Below, one piece after another: positions 32,061-40,700 of a stretch of DNA of 64,000 nt. The translations under genes were made by a program, and so were the position numbers. Location: positions 1 to 64,000 of the forward strand of contig CAIXRA010000028.1 in the NCBI GenBank assembly GCA_903921725.1, in the 5' to 3' direction. The stretch's first letter is position 1. Every line of letters begins with the position of its first letter. Source of the stretch: an uncultured Lentisphaerota bacterium. GTDB lineage: Bacteria; Verrucomicrobiota; Lentisphaeria; Oligosphaerales; CAITYL01. Under the pieces are notes generated by a model. The model saw nothing but the letters and a program-made list of their open reading frames with translations, had not been told where the DNA came from and did not search any database.

Positions 32061-32465
32061 TCATGCGGTGGCGCCCATGACCAGCGTCTGCTGCTTGAGC
32101 CCCTTCACCGATTTCAGGGCGGCGGCCAGCTGCCGGATGCGGGCGGCGTCGCCGCGGACGGTGACGGTTTCCATGCAGTTGTCGTGGTCGAGGTGCACAT
32201 GCTGCGAGGAGATGATGACGTCGCCGTAGTCGTGCTGGATGTGCATGAGCTGGTGCAGCAGGTCGTGCTTGTGGTGGTCATAGACGATGACAACCGTGCC
32301 GGCGACGGGTCCGCCACGCTCCCATTCATTTTCCACCAGCGCGCGGCGGATGAGCGCCTTGACGGCCTCCGAGCGCGTGGGGAATCCATCCTCGCGCACA
32401 CGCCGGTCGAATTTCTCCAGCAGTTCCTCTTCCAAGGAGATGCTGATGCGGGCAAGTGTCGGCAT
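32061..32465 (-). CDS. nikR: Nickel-responsive regulator NikR
   Basis: 134 residues, typical length. An N-terminal ribbon-helix-helix (LARISISLEEELLEKFDRRV, then FPTRSEAVKALIRRALVE) precedes the ACT-like nickel domain with SQHVHLDHDNCMETV: the two histidines and the cysteine are the known square-planar nickel ligands. NikR represses nickel uptake genes when nickel is plentiful. None of its usual targets (nikABCDE, NiFe hydrogenase, urease) lies in the window. AAGGAA is 7 bases before the ATG. Confidence 0.92.
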   Translation of the reverse strand: MPTLARISISLEEELLEKFDRRVREDGFPTRSEAVKALIRRALVENEWERGGPVAGTVVIVYDHHKHDLLHQLMHIQHDYGDVIISSQHVHLDHDNCMETVTVRGDAARIRQLAAALKSVKGLKQQTLVMGATA

Positions 32466-32711
32466 GTCCGGTTCCTTCTCATGCGGTGGACGGCGTGTTT
32501 TCCGTTGAACGGCGCCGGCTGCCCGGCCGCCTGCGGTAATATTGCACGCGCACGGCGTTTGTCGCGCCGGGTCCGTTGCGCCTCCGCGCGATGGCCGTGC
32601 ATCGGAAGCAACGGTATAGTACGACCCGTCTTGACGGCTTGGCGCGGCGCGTATTCCCGAACGCCGCTGATTCTTGCCGGCACCCAGCAGAAAATAGAGA
32701 TGAGGAACTCA

Positions 32712-34046
32712 ATGAGCCCCGCGCATTCCGCCCCTCACCCCGGCCGCACCGTCGCGCTCCTGATGGATTTTGAAAACCTGGTCATCGGCCTTGAGAACAG
32801 CGACCCCGCCAGCGAGAAACCGTTCTCCATCTCGGATGTCATCGGGCACCTCCAACGCAACCACGGCCCCGTCGTCTACCGCAAGGCGTTCGCGGACTGG
32901 AGCAACGCCAAGTTCCGCAAGTACGTCATGGACCTGACCCGCGCCGGCGTCGAGATGCAGCATGTTGTCCGTACCGGTATCAACAGCAAGAACGCCGCCG
33001 ACGTCTATCTCGTGATCCAGGCCATGGACTGCCTGCTCCACTATCCGAACATCGACACCTACGCCATCGTCACCGGCGACGGCGACTTTCTCCCGCTCAT
33101 CACCAAACTCAAAGCCTCGGGCCGGCATGTTATCGGCCTCGGTTCCCTGGGCACCATATCCAATGTCCTGCAGGAAAACTGCGACGAATACATCTGCTAC
33201 AGCCAGAAAGGCTTGACGCCCCGCGGCGAAGCCGTCCCCTGCGACATCGCCGCCGTCACCGCCGCGCTCCGTGAGGCTATCGGCCGCGACGACGTCATGC
33301 CCGTCCGGCGCGCTTTCGGCGCCCTCCGTGACCGCATCCCCGGCTTCCATCCGCGCACCTGCGGTTTTGGCAACATCTTCGACCTCCTGCGCGCCGTCCC
33401 CGGCCTCATCCTGTCGCCGCGCGAGGAGGGGGAGGAGACGATCCGCTGGGCCGACGGCAACGCGCCCTGGCCGCCGCCCCGTCCCGCCGTCTCTTCCGAG
33501 GCCGTCCCTGCCGCCGTCCCCACCCAAGATGCGGACGCGGACTCCGCACCGTCTGCCACCCCCGCCACCCATCCAGTCCCGGCCGCGCTGGATCCGGCCT
33601 TTGCCGACTACATCTCCTCCACGCGCTGGTTCATCCGCGACCCCGCCCTCCGCGACCCCGTCATCCTCGGTATCTTCGACATCCTGTCCCGGCAGAGCGG
33701 TTCGATTACACTGGACAGCCTCCGCACGCGCGTGCCGCAGGCCGACAAGACCACCGACAAGGAATGGTTCGGCACGCTCTTCTCCCTCATTCACGGCGGC
33801 TGCCTGTGGGAGGATGCCCTGACCAGCGACCGTCCGCTCGTGGAGCGCGCCGTCAGCATCTTCCGCGGCGTCGGCCAGACCCAGGAGTTCATGCTCCGCT
33901 ACTACAGCAGTCTCTTCCACAAGGCGTTCAACGAGCGCGACGACGTCAGCCCCGGCATGTGCTCCCTGCTCATGTACGGCGACACCGCCGCCGAGCATCT
34001 CGACCTGTTCGACAAGGTTCTGGCGCGCCTCCGCGAACGGAGCTGA
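32712..34046 (+). CDS. NYN-domain nuclease with OST-HTH/LOTUS-like domain
   Basis: 444 residues from the ATG at 32,712 (AGGAA 5 bases before); an in-frame ATG lies 4 codons upstream. The NYN (PIN-like) domain fills residues about 13-165: VALLMDFENL, NAADVYLVIQAMD, IVTGDGDFLPLITKLK carry the acidic metal-binding residues. A winged-helix OST-HTH/LOTUS-like region (about 180-255, ALREAIGRDDVMPVRRAFGA) follows, then a Pro/Ala linker and a second helical domain. Bacterial relatives (LabA/DUF88) are linked to RNA turnover. The end is 55 bases before dus and may be co-transcribed with it. Confidence 0.75.
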   Translation: MSPAHSAPHPGRTVALLMDFENLVIGLENSDPASEKPFSISDVIGHLQRNHGPVVYRKAFADWSNAKFRKYVMDLTRAGVEMQHVVRTGINSKNAADVYLVIQAMDCLLHYPNIDTYAIVTGDGDFLPLITKLKASGRHVIGLGSLGTISNVLQENCDEYICYSQKGLTPRGEAVPCDIAAVTAALREAIGRDDVMPVRRAFGALRDRIPGFHPRTCGFGNIFDLLRAVPGLILSPREEGEETIRWADGNAPWPPPRPAVSSEAVPAAVPTQDADADSAPSATPATHPVPAALDPAFADYISSTRWFIRDPALRDPVILGIFDILSRQSGSITLDSLRTRVPQADKTTDKEWFGTLFSLIHGGCLWEDALTSDRPLVERAVSIFRGVGQTQEFMLRYYSSLFHKAFNERDDVSPGMCSLLMYGDTAAEHLDLFDKVLARLRERS

Positions 34047-34101
34047 GGTCGGTCGCCGGACGCCCCGGCCTTTCATGACGAAAAAGCGGGGGATGACGCG
34101 G

Positions 34102-35196
34102 ATGTCTGATCTCTATCCGGAAAATGCCGTGCTGCTGGCGCCGCTGGCGGACTATACGGACTACCCGTTCCGGCGCGCTTGCCGCCGCTTCGGCTGCCGT
34201 CACGCCTTCACGCCGCTGATCGATGCCGGCTGCCTGACCTACTCGCCGGAGTCCGCCGTGCCGATTCTGCACCGCGGCCCGGACGAGCCCTGGCTCGGCG
34301 TCCAGCTCCTCGGCGCAAACCCAGCCTTCTTCGAAAAGGCGATGGAGGTGGTCAACCGACATGAGTTCGACGCGCTCGACCTCAACCTCGGCTGCCCGAT
34401 GCCCAAGGTGACGAAACGCGGCGCGGGCGCGGCCCTCGGTCTCAACCTCCCGCTGGCCCTGGAGTGCCTCGGCGTCATCCTGAAGCACAGCCGCTTCCCG
34501 GTGACCGCCAAGATCCGCGTCACCGACATGCAGGATCCGGAGCCGACCGTGAAGTTCGCGCTGGCGCTGCAGGACGCCGGAATCCGGGCGCTGACCATCC
34601 ACGGCCGCGTGCTCAAGGCGATCTACGCCGGGCCGGTCGCCGCGCAGGTCGTCCGTGCGGTCCGCGACGCGTTGCGCATCCCGGTCATTGCCAACGGCGG
34701 CGTGTTCGATGCCGCGACGGCCACCGCACTACGGCACGCCACCGGCTGCTCCCGCATCATGGTCGCCCGCGGCGCCATCGGCAACCCCTGGGTCTTCCGG
34801 GAGCTGGCGGCAGAAGAAAAGGCAGAACGCAGAACGCAGAACGCAGAATGCAGAACGCAGAATTTGGAACCCGCAACAGGCAACGCGCAACACGAAACGC
34901 GCAACACGCAACAGGCAACATCTTTCTTTCCCGCGCCGTCCCCCGCCGAGCTGTGCGACGTCATGGAGGAGCACATCCACGGCATGTTCGACCTCTACGG
35001 CGAGGACCACGGCATGCGCTGCGCGCGCAAGATTGTGCTTGCCTACCTCAAGGGGCGCGGCTGGCCCCACGAACTCAAGGCCGAAGCCTCCGTGCTGCGG
35101 GGCCGGGCGGAGTTCGACGCCTTCGTGCGCACCCTCCGCGCCGTCCCGCCCCACGCCGTCCCGCCGCACACCCCCCGCACGCTCGATGTGGCGTAG
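34102..35196 (+). CDS. dus: tRNA-dihydrouridine synthase
   Basis: 364 residues from the ATG at 34,102, preferred for a GGGGG about 9 bases upstream; ATGs at 34,075 and 34,093 are in frame. Dus reduces uridine in the tRNA D-loop using FMN and NADPH. Motifs: LLAPLADYTDYPFR, LNLGCPMPKVTKRGAGAAL with the catalytic cysteine, AKIRV, LTIHGR, IPVIANGGVFD, VARGAIGNPWVF. Right after the FMN-binding GAIGNPW there is an in-frame repeat-coded insertion of about 35 residues (RRTQNAECRTQN, TRNTQQAT), beyond which the C-terminal helical domain resumes (AELCDVMEEHIHGMFDLYGE). Confidence 0.92.
   Translation: MSDLYPENAVLLAPLADYTDYPFRRACRRFGCRHAFTPLIDAGCLTYSPESAVPILHRGPDEPWLGVQLLGANPAFFEKAMEVVNRHEFDALDLNLGCPMPKVTKRGAGAALGLNLPLALECLGVILKHSRFPVTAKIRVTDMQDPEPTVKFALALQDAGIRALTIHGRVLKAIYAGPVAAQVVRAVRDALRIPVIANGGVFDAATATALRHATGCSRIMVARGAIGNPWVFRELAAEEKAERRTQNAECRTQNLEPATGNAQHETRNTQQATSFFPAPSPAELCDVMEEHIHGMFDLYGEDHGMRCARKIVLAYLKGRGWPHELKAEASVLRGRAEFDAFVRTLRAVPPHAVPPHTPRTLDVA
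34821..34920. repeat. GCAGAAC and GCAACAC spaced repeats inside dus
   Basis: Tandem GCAGAACGCAGAACGCAG units (34,821-34,862) are followed by CGCAACAGGCAACGCGCAAC-type units (34,871-34,920). The whole stretch stays in the dus frame. A 21-base part of it (34,899-34,919) occurs exactly, in inverted orientation, at 63,195-63,215. Confidence 0.85.
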
Positions 35197-35204
35197 AAAC
35201 GGAA

Positions 35205-35234
35205 AACCCGCCTGGAGCAATGCTCCGGCGGGTT
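35205..35234 (-). terminator. Terminator downstream of ferritin gene
   Basis: AACCCGCC-GGAGCA pairs with TGCTCC-GGCGGGTT around a short loop; on the minus strand a TTTT run follows. It lies between convergent dus and ferritin and could also act on dus. Confidence 0.6.
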
Positions 35235-35274
35235 CATTCCGCGGCGGCCGCCTTGCACGGCCGTCTGCTTGGCA

Positions 35275-35769
35275 TCAGCTCTGTCCGCGCTTGCCGATCT
35301 TGCCGTCAAGCATGAGCAGGCCGCTCTTGGAGTCGCCGACCATTTCGAGCTTCGCGACGATCAGCGCCGCGTTGGCCTCCTCCTCCACCTGTTCCTTCAC
35401 GAACCAGTTCAGGAATTCGGCGGAGGCGTAGTCCTTCTCCGCGACGGCGAGATCCATCAGCCCATGGATGAGCGATGTGACATGCGCCTCGTGGACCGCC
35501 ACGGCCTTGAACAGCTCCAGCGCCGACTTCCAGGAGGCCGTCGGTTTGGCAATCGCTTCAAGCGTCACCGCCCCCCCGCGTTCCTGGATGTGGCCGTAGA
35601 ACTTCATGCCATGGCCGTATTCCTCCTTTGCCTGGATTTCCATCCAGGATGCGATGCCCGCCAGGTTTTTTCCCTGGGCCCAGGCGGCCATCGAGAGGTA
35701 CAGATAGGACGAGTACAGTTCGGCGTTGATCTGCTTGTTCAGCGCCGCCTGCATCTTCTTGCTGATCAT
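35275..35769 (-). CDS. ftnA: Non-heme bacterial ferritin
   Basis: 164 residues. Four-helix ferritin with ferroxidase-centre residues in order: INAELYSSYLYLSMAAW (Glu 17), EIQAKEEYGHGMKFYGHI (Glu and His), and FVKEQVEEEANA (Glu and Gln). It oxidises and stores iron and lowers Fenton damage. AAAGGAG precedes the ATG. It is the last gene of a minus-strand run of iron and redox genes from 37,467 down to here. Confidence 0.93.
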   Translation of the reverse strand: MISKKMQAALNKQINAELYSSYLYLSMAAWAQGKNLAGIASWMEIQAKEEYGHGMKFYGHIQERGGAVTLEAIAKPTASWKSALELFKAVAVHEAHVTSLIHGLMDLAVAEKDYASAEFLNWFVKEQVEEEANAALIVAKLEMVGDSKSGLLMLDGKIGKRGQS

Positions 35770-35836
35770 GGTCGGTTTCTCCTTTGCGCCCGGGGGCGTG
35801 TGTGGACGCCCCCAGGCCGGTTGGGATTGGCCGCAG

Positions 35837-36079
35837 TTACTTCTTCTTCGCGACCTTCTTGGCAGGAGCCTTCACCGCAACCTTCTTGGCCGGGGCTTTC
35901 GCCGCAACCTTCTTGGCGGGAGCAGCCTTCTTGGCCGGAGCCGCGCACTTGCCAGCGCAGCAGCCCTTCATCGGGGCGGCCTTCTTGGCGGGGGCTTTCA
36001 CCGCGACCTTCTTGGCGGGGGCAGCCTTCTTGGCGGGGGCGGCCTTCTTGGCGGGGGCTTTCACGGTTTTCTTCGCCAT
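35837..36079 (-). CDS. Histone H1-like Lys/Ala/Pro repeat protein
   Basis: 80 residues from MAKKTVKAPAKKAAP (ATG at 36,079, AGGAGG about 10 bases before). Almost the whole protein consists of KKAAPA and KKVAVKAPA units like the C-terminal tail of histone H1 and chlamydial Hc1/Hc2. A single interruption, MKGCCAGKCAAP, brings three cysteines to the middle. It should bind and compact DNA. Repeat number may vary by recombination because the DNA is itself repetitive. Confidence 0.75.
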   Translation of the reverse strand: MAKKTVKAPAKKAAPAKKAAPAKKVAVKAPAKKAAPMKGCCAGKCAAPAKKAAPAKKVAAKAPAKKVAVKAPAKKVAKKK

Positions 36080-36146
36080 GCTTACTTTTCCTCCTTGTTT
36101 GTTCGGCGCAACCAATTGCACCGGACATTTTTACGCCTGCATCTTC

Positions 36147-36515
36147 CTACGCTTTTCGGGCCGTCTTCCGTTTGGCGGCGGTTGCGGGGAGTGCGGGCTT
36201 CTTCAAAGGGGGTGGTGTCCTCTTCGTGGAAGAGGCCGCCCTGCATGGCGGTTTGTCATCGAGGGAGAGTTCCACGAGCTTGGCGTGGACGCCGCGGATC
36301 AGGTTCAACTTGCGCATGAGCTCGGCGTGCTTGGCCTTGTCGCCGACCAGTTCACAGATGATGAGTCCGTGGTTCGAACAGTGGCTCAGTACGTCCTCAT
36401 GGATGCCGAGGCGCGTCTTGATGACGCAGCCCCAGCCCGTGAGGGTTTCCTGGACGTACTTCGCCTCGTCCTTGCGGTTGCCGATGAGAATCAGCAGGAC
36501 TCGCTTGTCGCCCAT
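36147..36515 (-). CDS. TM1266-type iron-only hydrogenase system regulator
   Basis: 122 residues. The first 85 residues form an ACT-like/NikR-C-like domain: KRVLLILIGNRKDEAKYVQE, GCVIKTRLGIHED, GLIICELVGDKAKHAELMRK, LNLIRGVHAKLVEL. This is the pattern of the small TM1266 family, named putative regulator of the iron-only hydrogenase system. A tail rich in Lys, Pro and Ala (KRTPPPLKKPALPATAAKRK) is added, resembling the neighbouring H1-like protein. It has no DNA-binding domain of its own. The hydrogenase genes lie 16-22 kb away in the same window. GGGGAG precedes the ATG. Confidence 0.65.
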   Translation of the reverse strand: MGDKRVLLILIGNRKDEAKYVQETLTGWGCVIKTRLGIHEDVLSHCSNHGLIICELVGDKAKHAELMRKLNLIRGVHAKLVELSLDDKPPCRAASSTKRTPPPLKKPALPATAAKRKTARKA

Positions 36516-36550
36516 GTCGTCATCTCCCCTTGCCGTTGTGCGGTTTTCCG

Positions 36551-37084
36551 TCAGACCAGCCTGGCGACGGCGTCCAGCGCCGCCTGATAGTTGGGTTCTT
36601 GGGTGACTTCCTTAACCAGTTCGACGTAGGCGATTTTGCCGTCGCGGCCGACGACAATCACCGCGCGGGCCAGCAGCCGCAGTTCCTTGATGAGCAGGCC
36701 GTAGGCCAGCGCGAACGCCGTGTCGCGGTGGTCGGAGAGCGACTGGATCCGCTTCACGCCCGCCGAACCGCACCAGCGCGCCTGGGCGAACGGAAGGTCC
36801 GCGCTGATCACGGCCAGCTTCACGTCCGCGCCCAGCTTCGCCGCCGCGTCGTTGAACTTCTTGACCTCCAGGTCGCACACCGGGGTGTCCAGCGACGGCA
36901 CGGAGATGAACACGGCGATCTTGCCCTTGAACGTCTCGGACGTGACGGGTGCCAGCCCGTTGTCGAGCACGGTGAAGTCGGGTGCCGGAACGCCGGGCTT
37001 GACTAGGGTTCCCACAAGAGTCAGCGGGGCGCCCTGGAAGGTGGCGCCGCCCGCAGTTTCAATCTGTTGCTTTGTGCAGCACAT
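36551..37084 (-). CDS. tpx: Thiol peroxidase (atypical 2-Cys peroxiredoxin)
   Basis: 177 residues. VPSLDTPVCDLEVKKFNDAA carries the peroxidatic cysteine and LPFAQARWCGSAGV the resolving cysteine of Tpx. The end (GRDGKIAYVELVKEVTQEPN) is also typical. It reduces peroxides, with preference for alkyl hydroperoxides, using thioredoxin. The N-terminus MCCTKQQ has two extra cysteines. AAGGAG is 8 bases before the ATG. Confidence 0.93.
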   Translation of the reverse strand: MCCTKQQIETAGGATFQGAPLTLVGTLVKPGVPAPDFTVLDNGLAPVTSETFKGKIAVFISVPSLDTPVCDLEVKKFNDAAAKLGADVKLAVISADLPFAQARWCGSAGVKRIQSLSDHRDTAFALAYGLLIKELRLLARAVIVVGRDGKIAYVELVKEVTQEPNYQAALDAVARLV

Positions 37085-37102
37085 GGCATTGTCTCCTTAT
37101 AC

Positions 37103-37128
37103 AAAAAAGGCCGGGAAAAATCCCGGCC
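37103..37128 (-). terminator. Terminator of the rubredoxin-like gene
   Basis: Perfect stem GGCCGGGA/TCCCGGCC with a short loop, followed on the minus strand by six T. It lies between the rubredoxin-like stop and tpx, so tpx needs its own promoter or read-through. Confidence 0.85.
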
Positions 37129-37134
37129 GTCGGC

Positions 37135-37467
37135 TCAACCCCACTTCCCTTTGTTCATGTGACCTTGAAGCTCGGTCATCGAGAGCTTCATCATCACATA
37201 CGCGTTAGTCTGCGACTTCTTGAAGACATCGACGCAGGCGGGGTCGAGCGCATCGGCAATGCCGTCCTTGCAGATCGCCTCGATTTCACGGGCGTGGGCG
37301 ATTAGCTGGGCGTGCAGCATGTTCGTTCGGCGGGAGCGCTCCACAAGGGTCGCCGCCGCGTCGTCGAGAATTGTGAACTTTTCCGCCGGAGCCCCGCATT
37401 TCGGGCAGTTGGCCGGTGCCGTATCACCGTCGTGGATGTAACCGCAGGGGCATTTCCATTTCTTCAT
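37135..37467 (-). CDS. Rubredoxin-like domain protein with helical tail
   Basis: 110 residues. KCPCGYIHDGDTAPANCPKC is a rubredoxin-type iron site (two CxxC-like knuckles), as at the C-terminus of rubrerythrin, here placed at the N-terminus. The following 75 residues are helical without the rubrerythrin diiron glutamates. It likely passes electrons in peroxide or oxygen detoxification with neighbouring tpx and ferritin. Confidence 0.75.
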   Translation of the reverse strand: MKKWKCPCGYIHDGDTAPANCPKCGAPAEKFTILDDAAATLVERSRRTNMLHAQLIAHAREIEAICKDGIADALDPACVDVFKKSQTNAYVMMKLSMTELQGHMNKGKWG

Positions 37468-37553
37468 GGTCGAATCCCTTTCACCTTTTCTGGGCCAATG
37501 TTTAATCCGCGGGACGAAGCGCTCATCCTCAACGGCGTTCTCTAATCGTCCTT

Positions 37554-37583
37554 ACTATATCATGAACAAATGCCTTTATGCAA
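37554..37583 (-). promoter_or_regulatory. Possible promoter of the rubredoxin-like gene
   Basis: Minus strand -35 TTGCAT (37,578-37,583) and -10 TATAGT (37,554-37,559), 18 bases apart, in a locally A/T-rich part of the 285-base gap before the divergent mannosidase gene. Confidence 0.4.
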
Positions 37584-37752
37584 CCGGCTCTGGCATGGAT
37601 TCTACAAGGTATTCTGATTTTTTTCTGGCGTACACGCCGGCATTCCCGTCCGATTGAATTTCCTGCGCCGCCTGCGATATTGAGTCCGTCGTGCCGGAAT
37701 TCAGGCTGGAAACAGATGCCGGCGCCGGGCGCAAACAGGAGATTCCGCCGCC

Positions 37753-40700
37753 ATGCCGACAGACCGTGAAACTGCTATTTTGGAAGCTCAGGTGCAGGCG
37801 TTTGTGGCATTTCTTCCGGACACGCTCCACCCGGAGTTCGCGCCTTTGGAGCTCTGCGGCGCCGTGACGCAGGAACCGGTGCCGTTCGCGCGGAAGGACT
37901 CGCTGCACTTCCGCCCGTACGGCGAGGGCGACACCTGGGGGCGAAAGTGGGATTCCGCCTGGTTCCGCGTCCGCGGCACCGTGCCGCGTGCCTGGAAGGG
38001 CCGGACGGTCGTCGCGCGCCTCAAGTTCGGCGGAGAGGCCTGCGTTTTTTCGGATGAAGGCGTTCCCGTGCAGGGGCTTACCAGCGGAGATGCCTGGGGC
38101 CACACCGTCCGCCGCGACCGATTCCCCATCGCCAAGCCCGCACGCGGCGGCGAGACGGTGGACATCTGGATCGAGGCTGCGGCGAACGGTCTTTTCGGCG
38201 TCTTCCGCGACTCGCACCCGAATCCGGAGCGCGCCTACGACGAGCATTACGAGGCAAAGATCGAGACGGTGCGCCTCTGCGTGTTCGATGAGGAGGCCTG
38301 GCACCTCTGGGTCGAGGCGGACCTGCTGCTCCGCCTCATGAAGTCGCTCCCGGCGCGCGATCCGCAACGGGCGCTGATTCTCAATGCATTAGTCCGTGCC
38401 GCCGACGCCTGGCGCTTCGGCGCTCCGAACGCCGCCGCCGTGCGGCCGCTGCTTGCGCCGGTGCTGGCTCTGAAAGGCGGCGGCGGGCGTTGCGCCACCG
38501 TCGCGGTCGGCCACGCGCACATCGACCTCGCCTGGCTCTGGCGCATCCGCGAGAGCATCCGCAAATGCGCCCGCACCTTCTCCTCGCAACTTGCGTTGAT
38601 TGGAGAGTATCCGGACTATGTCTTCGGCGCCTCGCAGCCGCAGCTCCACGCCTTTGTGAAGGAGCATTACCCGGCGCTGTTTGAACGCATCCGCGGGGCC
38701 GTGAAAGCCGGCCGCTGGGAGCCGCAGGGAGCGATGTGGGTCGAGGCCGACTGCAACCTGGCCGGCGGCGAGGCACTCGTGCGCCAGATCCTCTACGGCA
38801 AGAAGTTCTGGCGCGACGAGTTCGGGGTGGACGTGCGCAACCTCTGGCTCCCCGACGTGTTCGGCTATTCCGCCGCGCTTCCGCAGATCCTGCTCCAGGC
38901 TGGCGTGGACACGTTCCTCACCCAGAAGATGTCCTGGAACCAGTTCAACAAATTCCCGCACCACACCTTCATCTGGCGCGGCCTCGACGGTACCGGCATC
39001 CTGACGCATTTCCCGCCGGAGAACAGTTACAGCAGCGACCTCGGGCCGGACAAGCTGCGCTTTGCCGCCGAGAATTTCGAGGAGCGCGGCTTCCTGCCGG
39101 AGTTTCTCACGCTTTTCGGCTACGGCGACGGCGGCGGCGGCCCGACCGCGGAGCAGATCGAGGCGGGACTGCTCCAGCGTAGCATGGCGGGGGCGCCCTC
39201 CGTGCGCTTCGGTTCCGCGCAGGAGATGTTTGACCGGCTCCACGAGCGCCGGGATGAACTGCAGGAATGGCGCGGCGAGCTGTACCTCGAGCTTCACCGC
39301 GGCACCTACACCAGCCAGGCCGCCAACAAACGCTGCAACCGCCTGGCGGAACTGCAGTTGCGGCGCATCGAAATGCTCTTTTCCGGTCTGCCGCCGGCCG
39401 TGTACCCCGCCGCGGAGCTGGAGCGCATCTGGAAGGTCGCGCTCAAGCTCCAGTTCCATGACATCATCCCCGGCTCCAGCATCGGCGCGGTCTATGAGGA
39501 CAGCCGGAAGGAGTACGCGGAGATTTTTCGCTCCATGGCGTTTCTTGAAGCGTCCGCGCTGCAAAAGCTTGTGGGCGATGAAGAAACGGACTCCGTCTCT
39601 TTAGTGAACACGCTTTCACAGCCGTTCCGCGGCGCCGTGTTCCTCCCCGGATGCACGGCGGCGGCGCTGCGCGGTCCCGGCGGCGCGGCCGTGCCGCTCC
39701 AGCGGACGGAGGGGGGCGCCTGGGCGGCGCTCGAGCTGCCCGGGCTTTCCTCGGCTGCGTACTCCGCACTCGCCAAGGCGCCGAAGACGGTGAAGCCGGC
39801 GCCGCCCGCGCGTCGCGCCGGCCGCGTGCTGGAGAATGCCCTCGTCCGCTACGAGTTCGACCGGGGCGGCCGTCTGGTCCGCGCCTTCGACAAAGAGGCG
39901 GCGCACGAGGCGATGCGGTCCGGTGACCGCGGCAACGTGATCACGCTCTACCAGGACTGGCCGAACTATTGGGACGCCTGGGACATCGAGCAGCAGGCCG
40001 CGCGCCAGCCGCTCGGGGAGGCGCGCCTGCTGGAGTTCCGCCGCGGCGAGGACGGCCCGGCCGTGCAGTCGCTGTTGTTGGAATGGGCCGTCGGCGAGTC
40101 GCGCCTCACGCAGGAGGTGCGCTTGGCGGCGAACTCGAAGCGGCTGGATTTCGTGACGCGGGCGGAATGGCGCGAATGCCGCAAACTGCTGCGCGTCGGC
40201 TTCGATGTGGACGTGGAGGCGGCCGAGGCGGCGTTTGAGGTGCAGTACGGCGTCTACAAGCGCCCGACGCACCGAAACACCTCGTGGGACGCCGCGCGCT
40301 TCGAGGTCTGCGCCCACCGTTTCGCCGACCTTTCGGAGGCGGACTACGGCGTGGCGCTGCTCAACGACTGCAAGTACGGTTGTACGGTGGCGGGGCGCAC
40401 GCTGGGGCTGAGTCTGCTCCGCGCGCCGTTCTATCCCGACCCTGATGCCGACAGAGGCGAGCACCTCTTCACCTACAGCCTGCTGCCCCACGCCGGCCGC
40501 CTGGAGGACAGCGGCGTCATGGCCGAGGCGCACGCGCTGAACCAGCCGCCGGTCGTGGCGGAGGGCGTTCTCGGATGGGCGCCGCCGCTGGAGGTGACGG
40601 GCGGCGGCGTGCTCGTCGAGGCGGTCAAACGGGCGGAGTCCGGCAAGGGCTGGATCGTGCGCCTCTACGAGCCGCGCGGCATCCGCTCGACTTGCGGCAT

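Noticed and set aside
32061..32465. NikR as regulator of the hydrogenase
   Set aside because: The hydrogenase is [FeFe] and needs no nickel; no NikR-type operator was found before it.
34821..34920. Possible CRISPR array
   Set aside because: Units are 7-12 bases without unique spacers of constant length, and the stretch is part of a coding frame.
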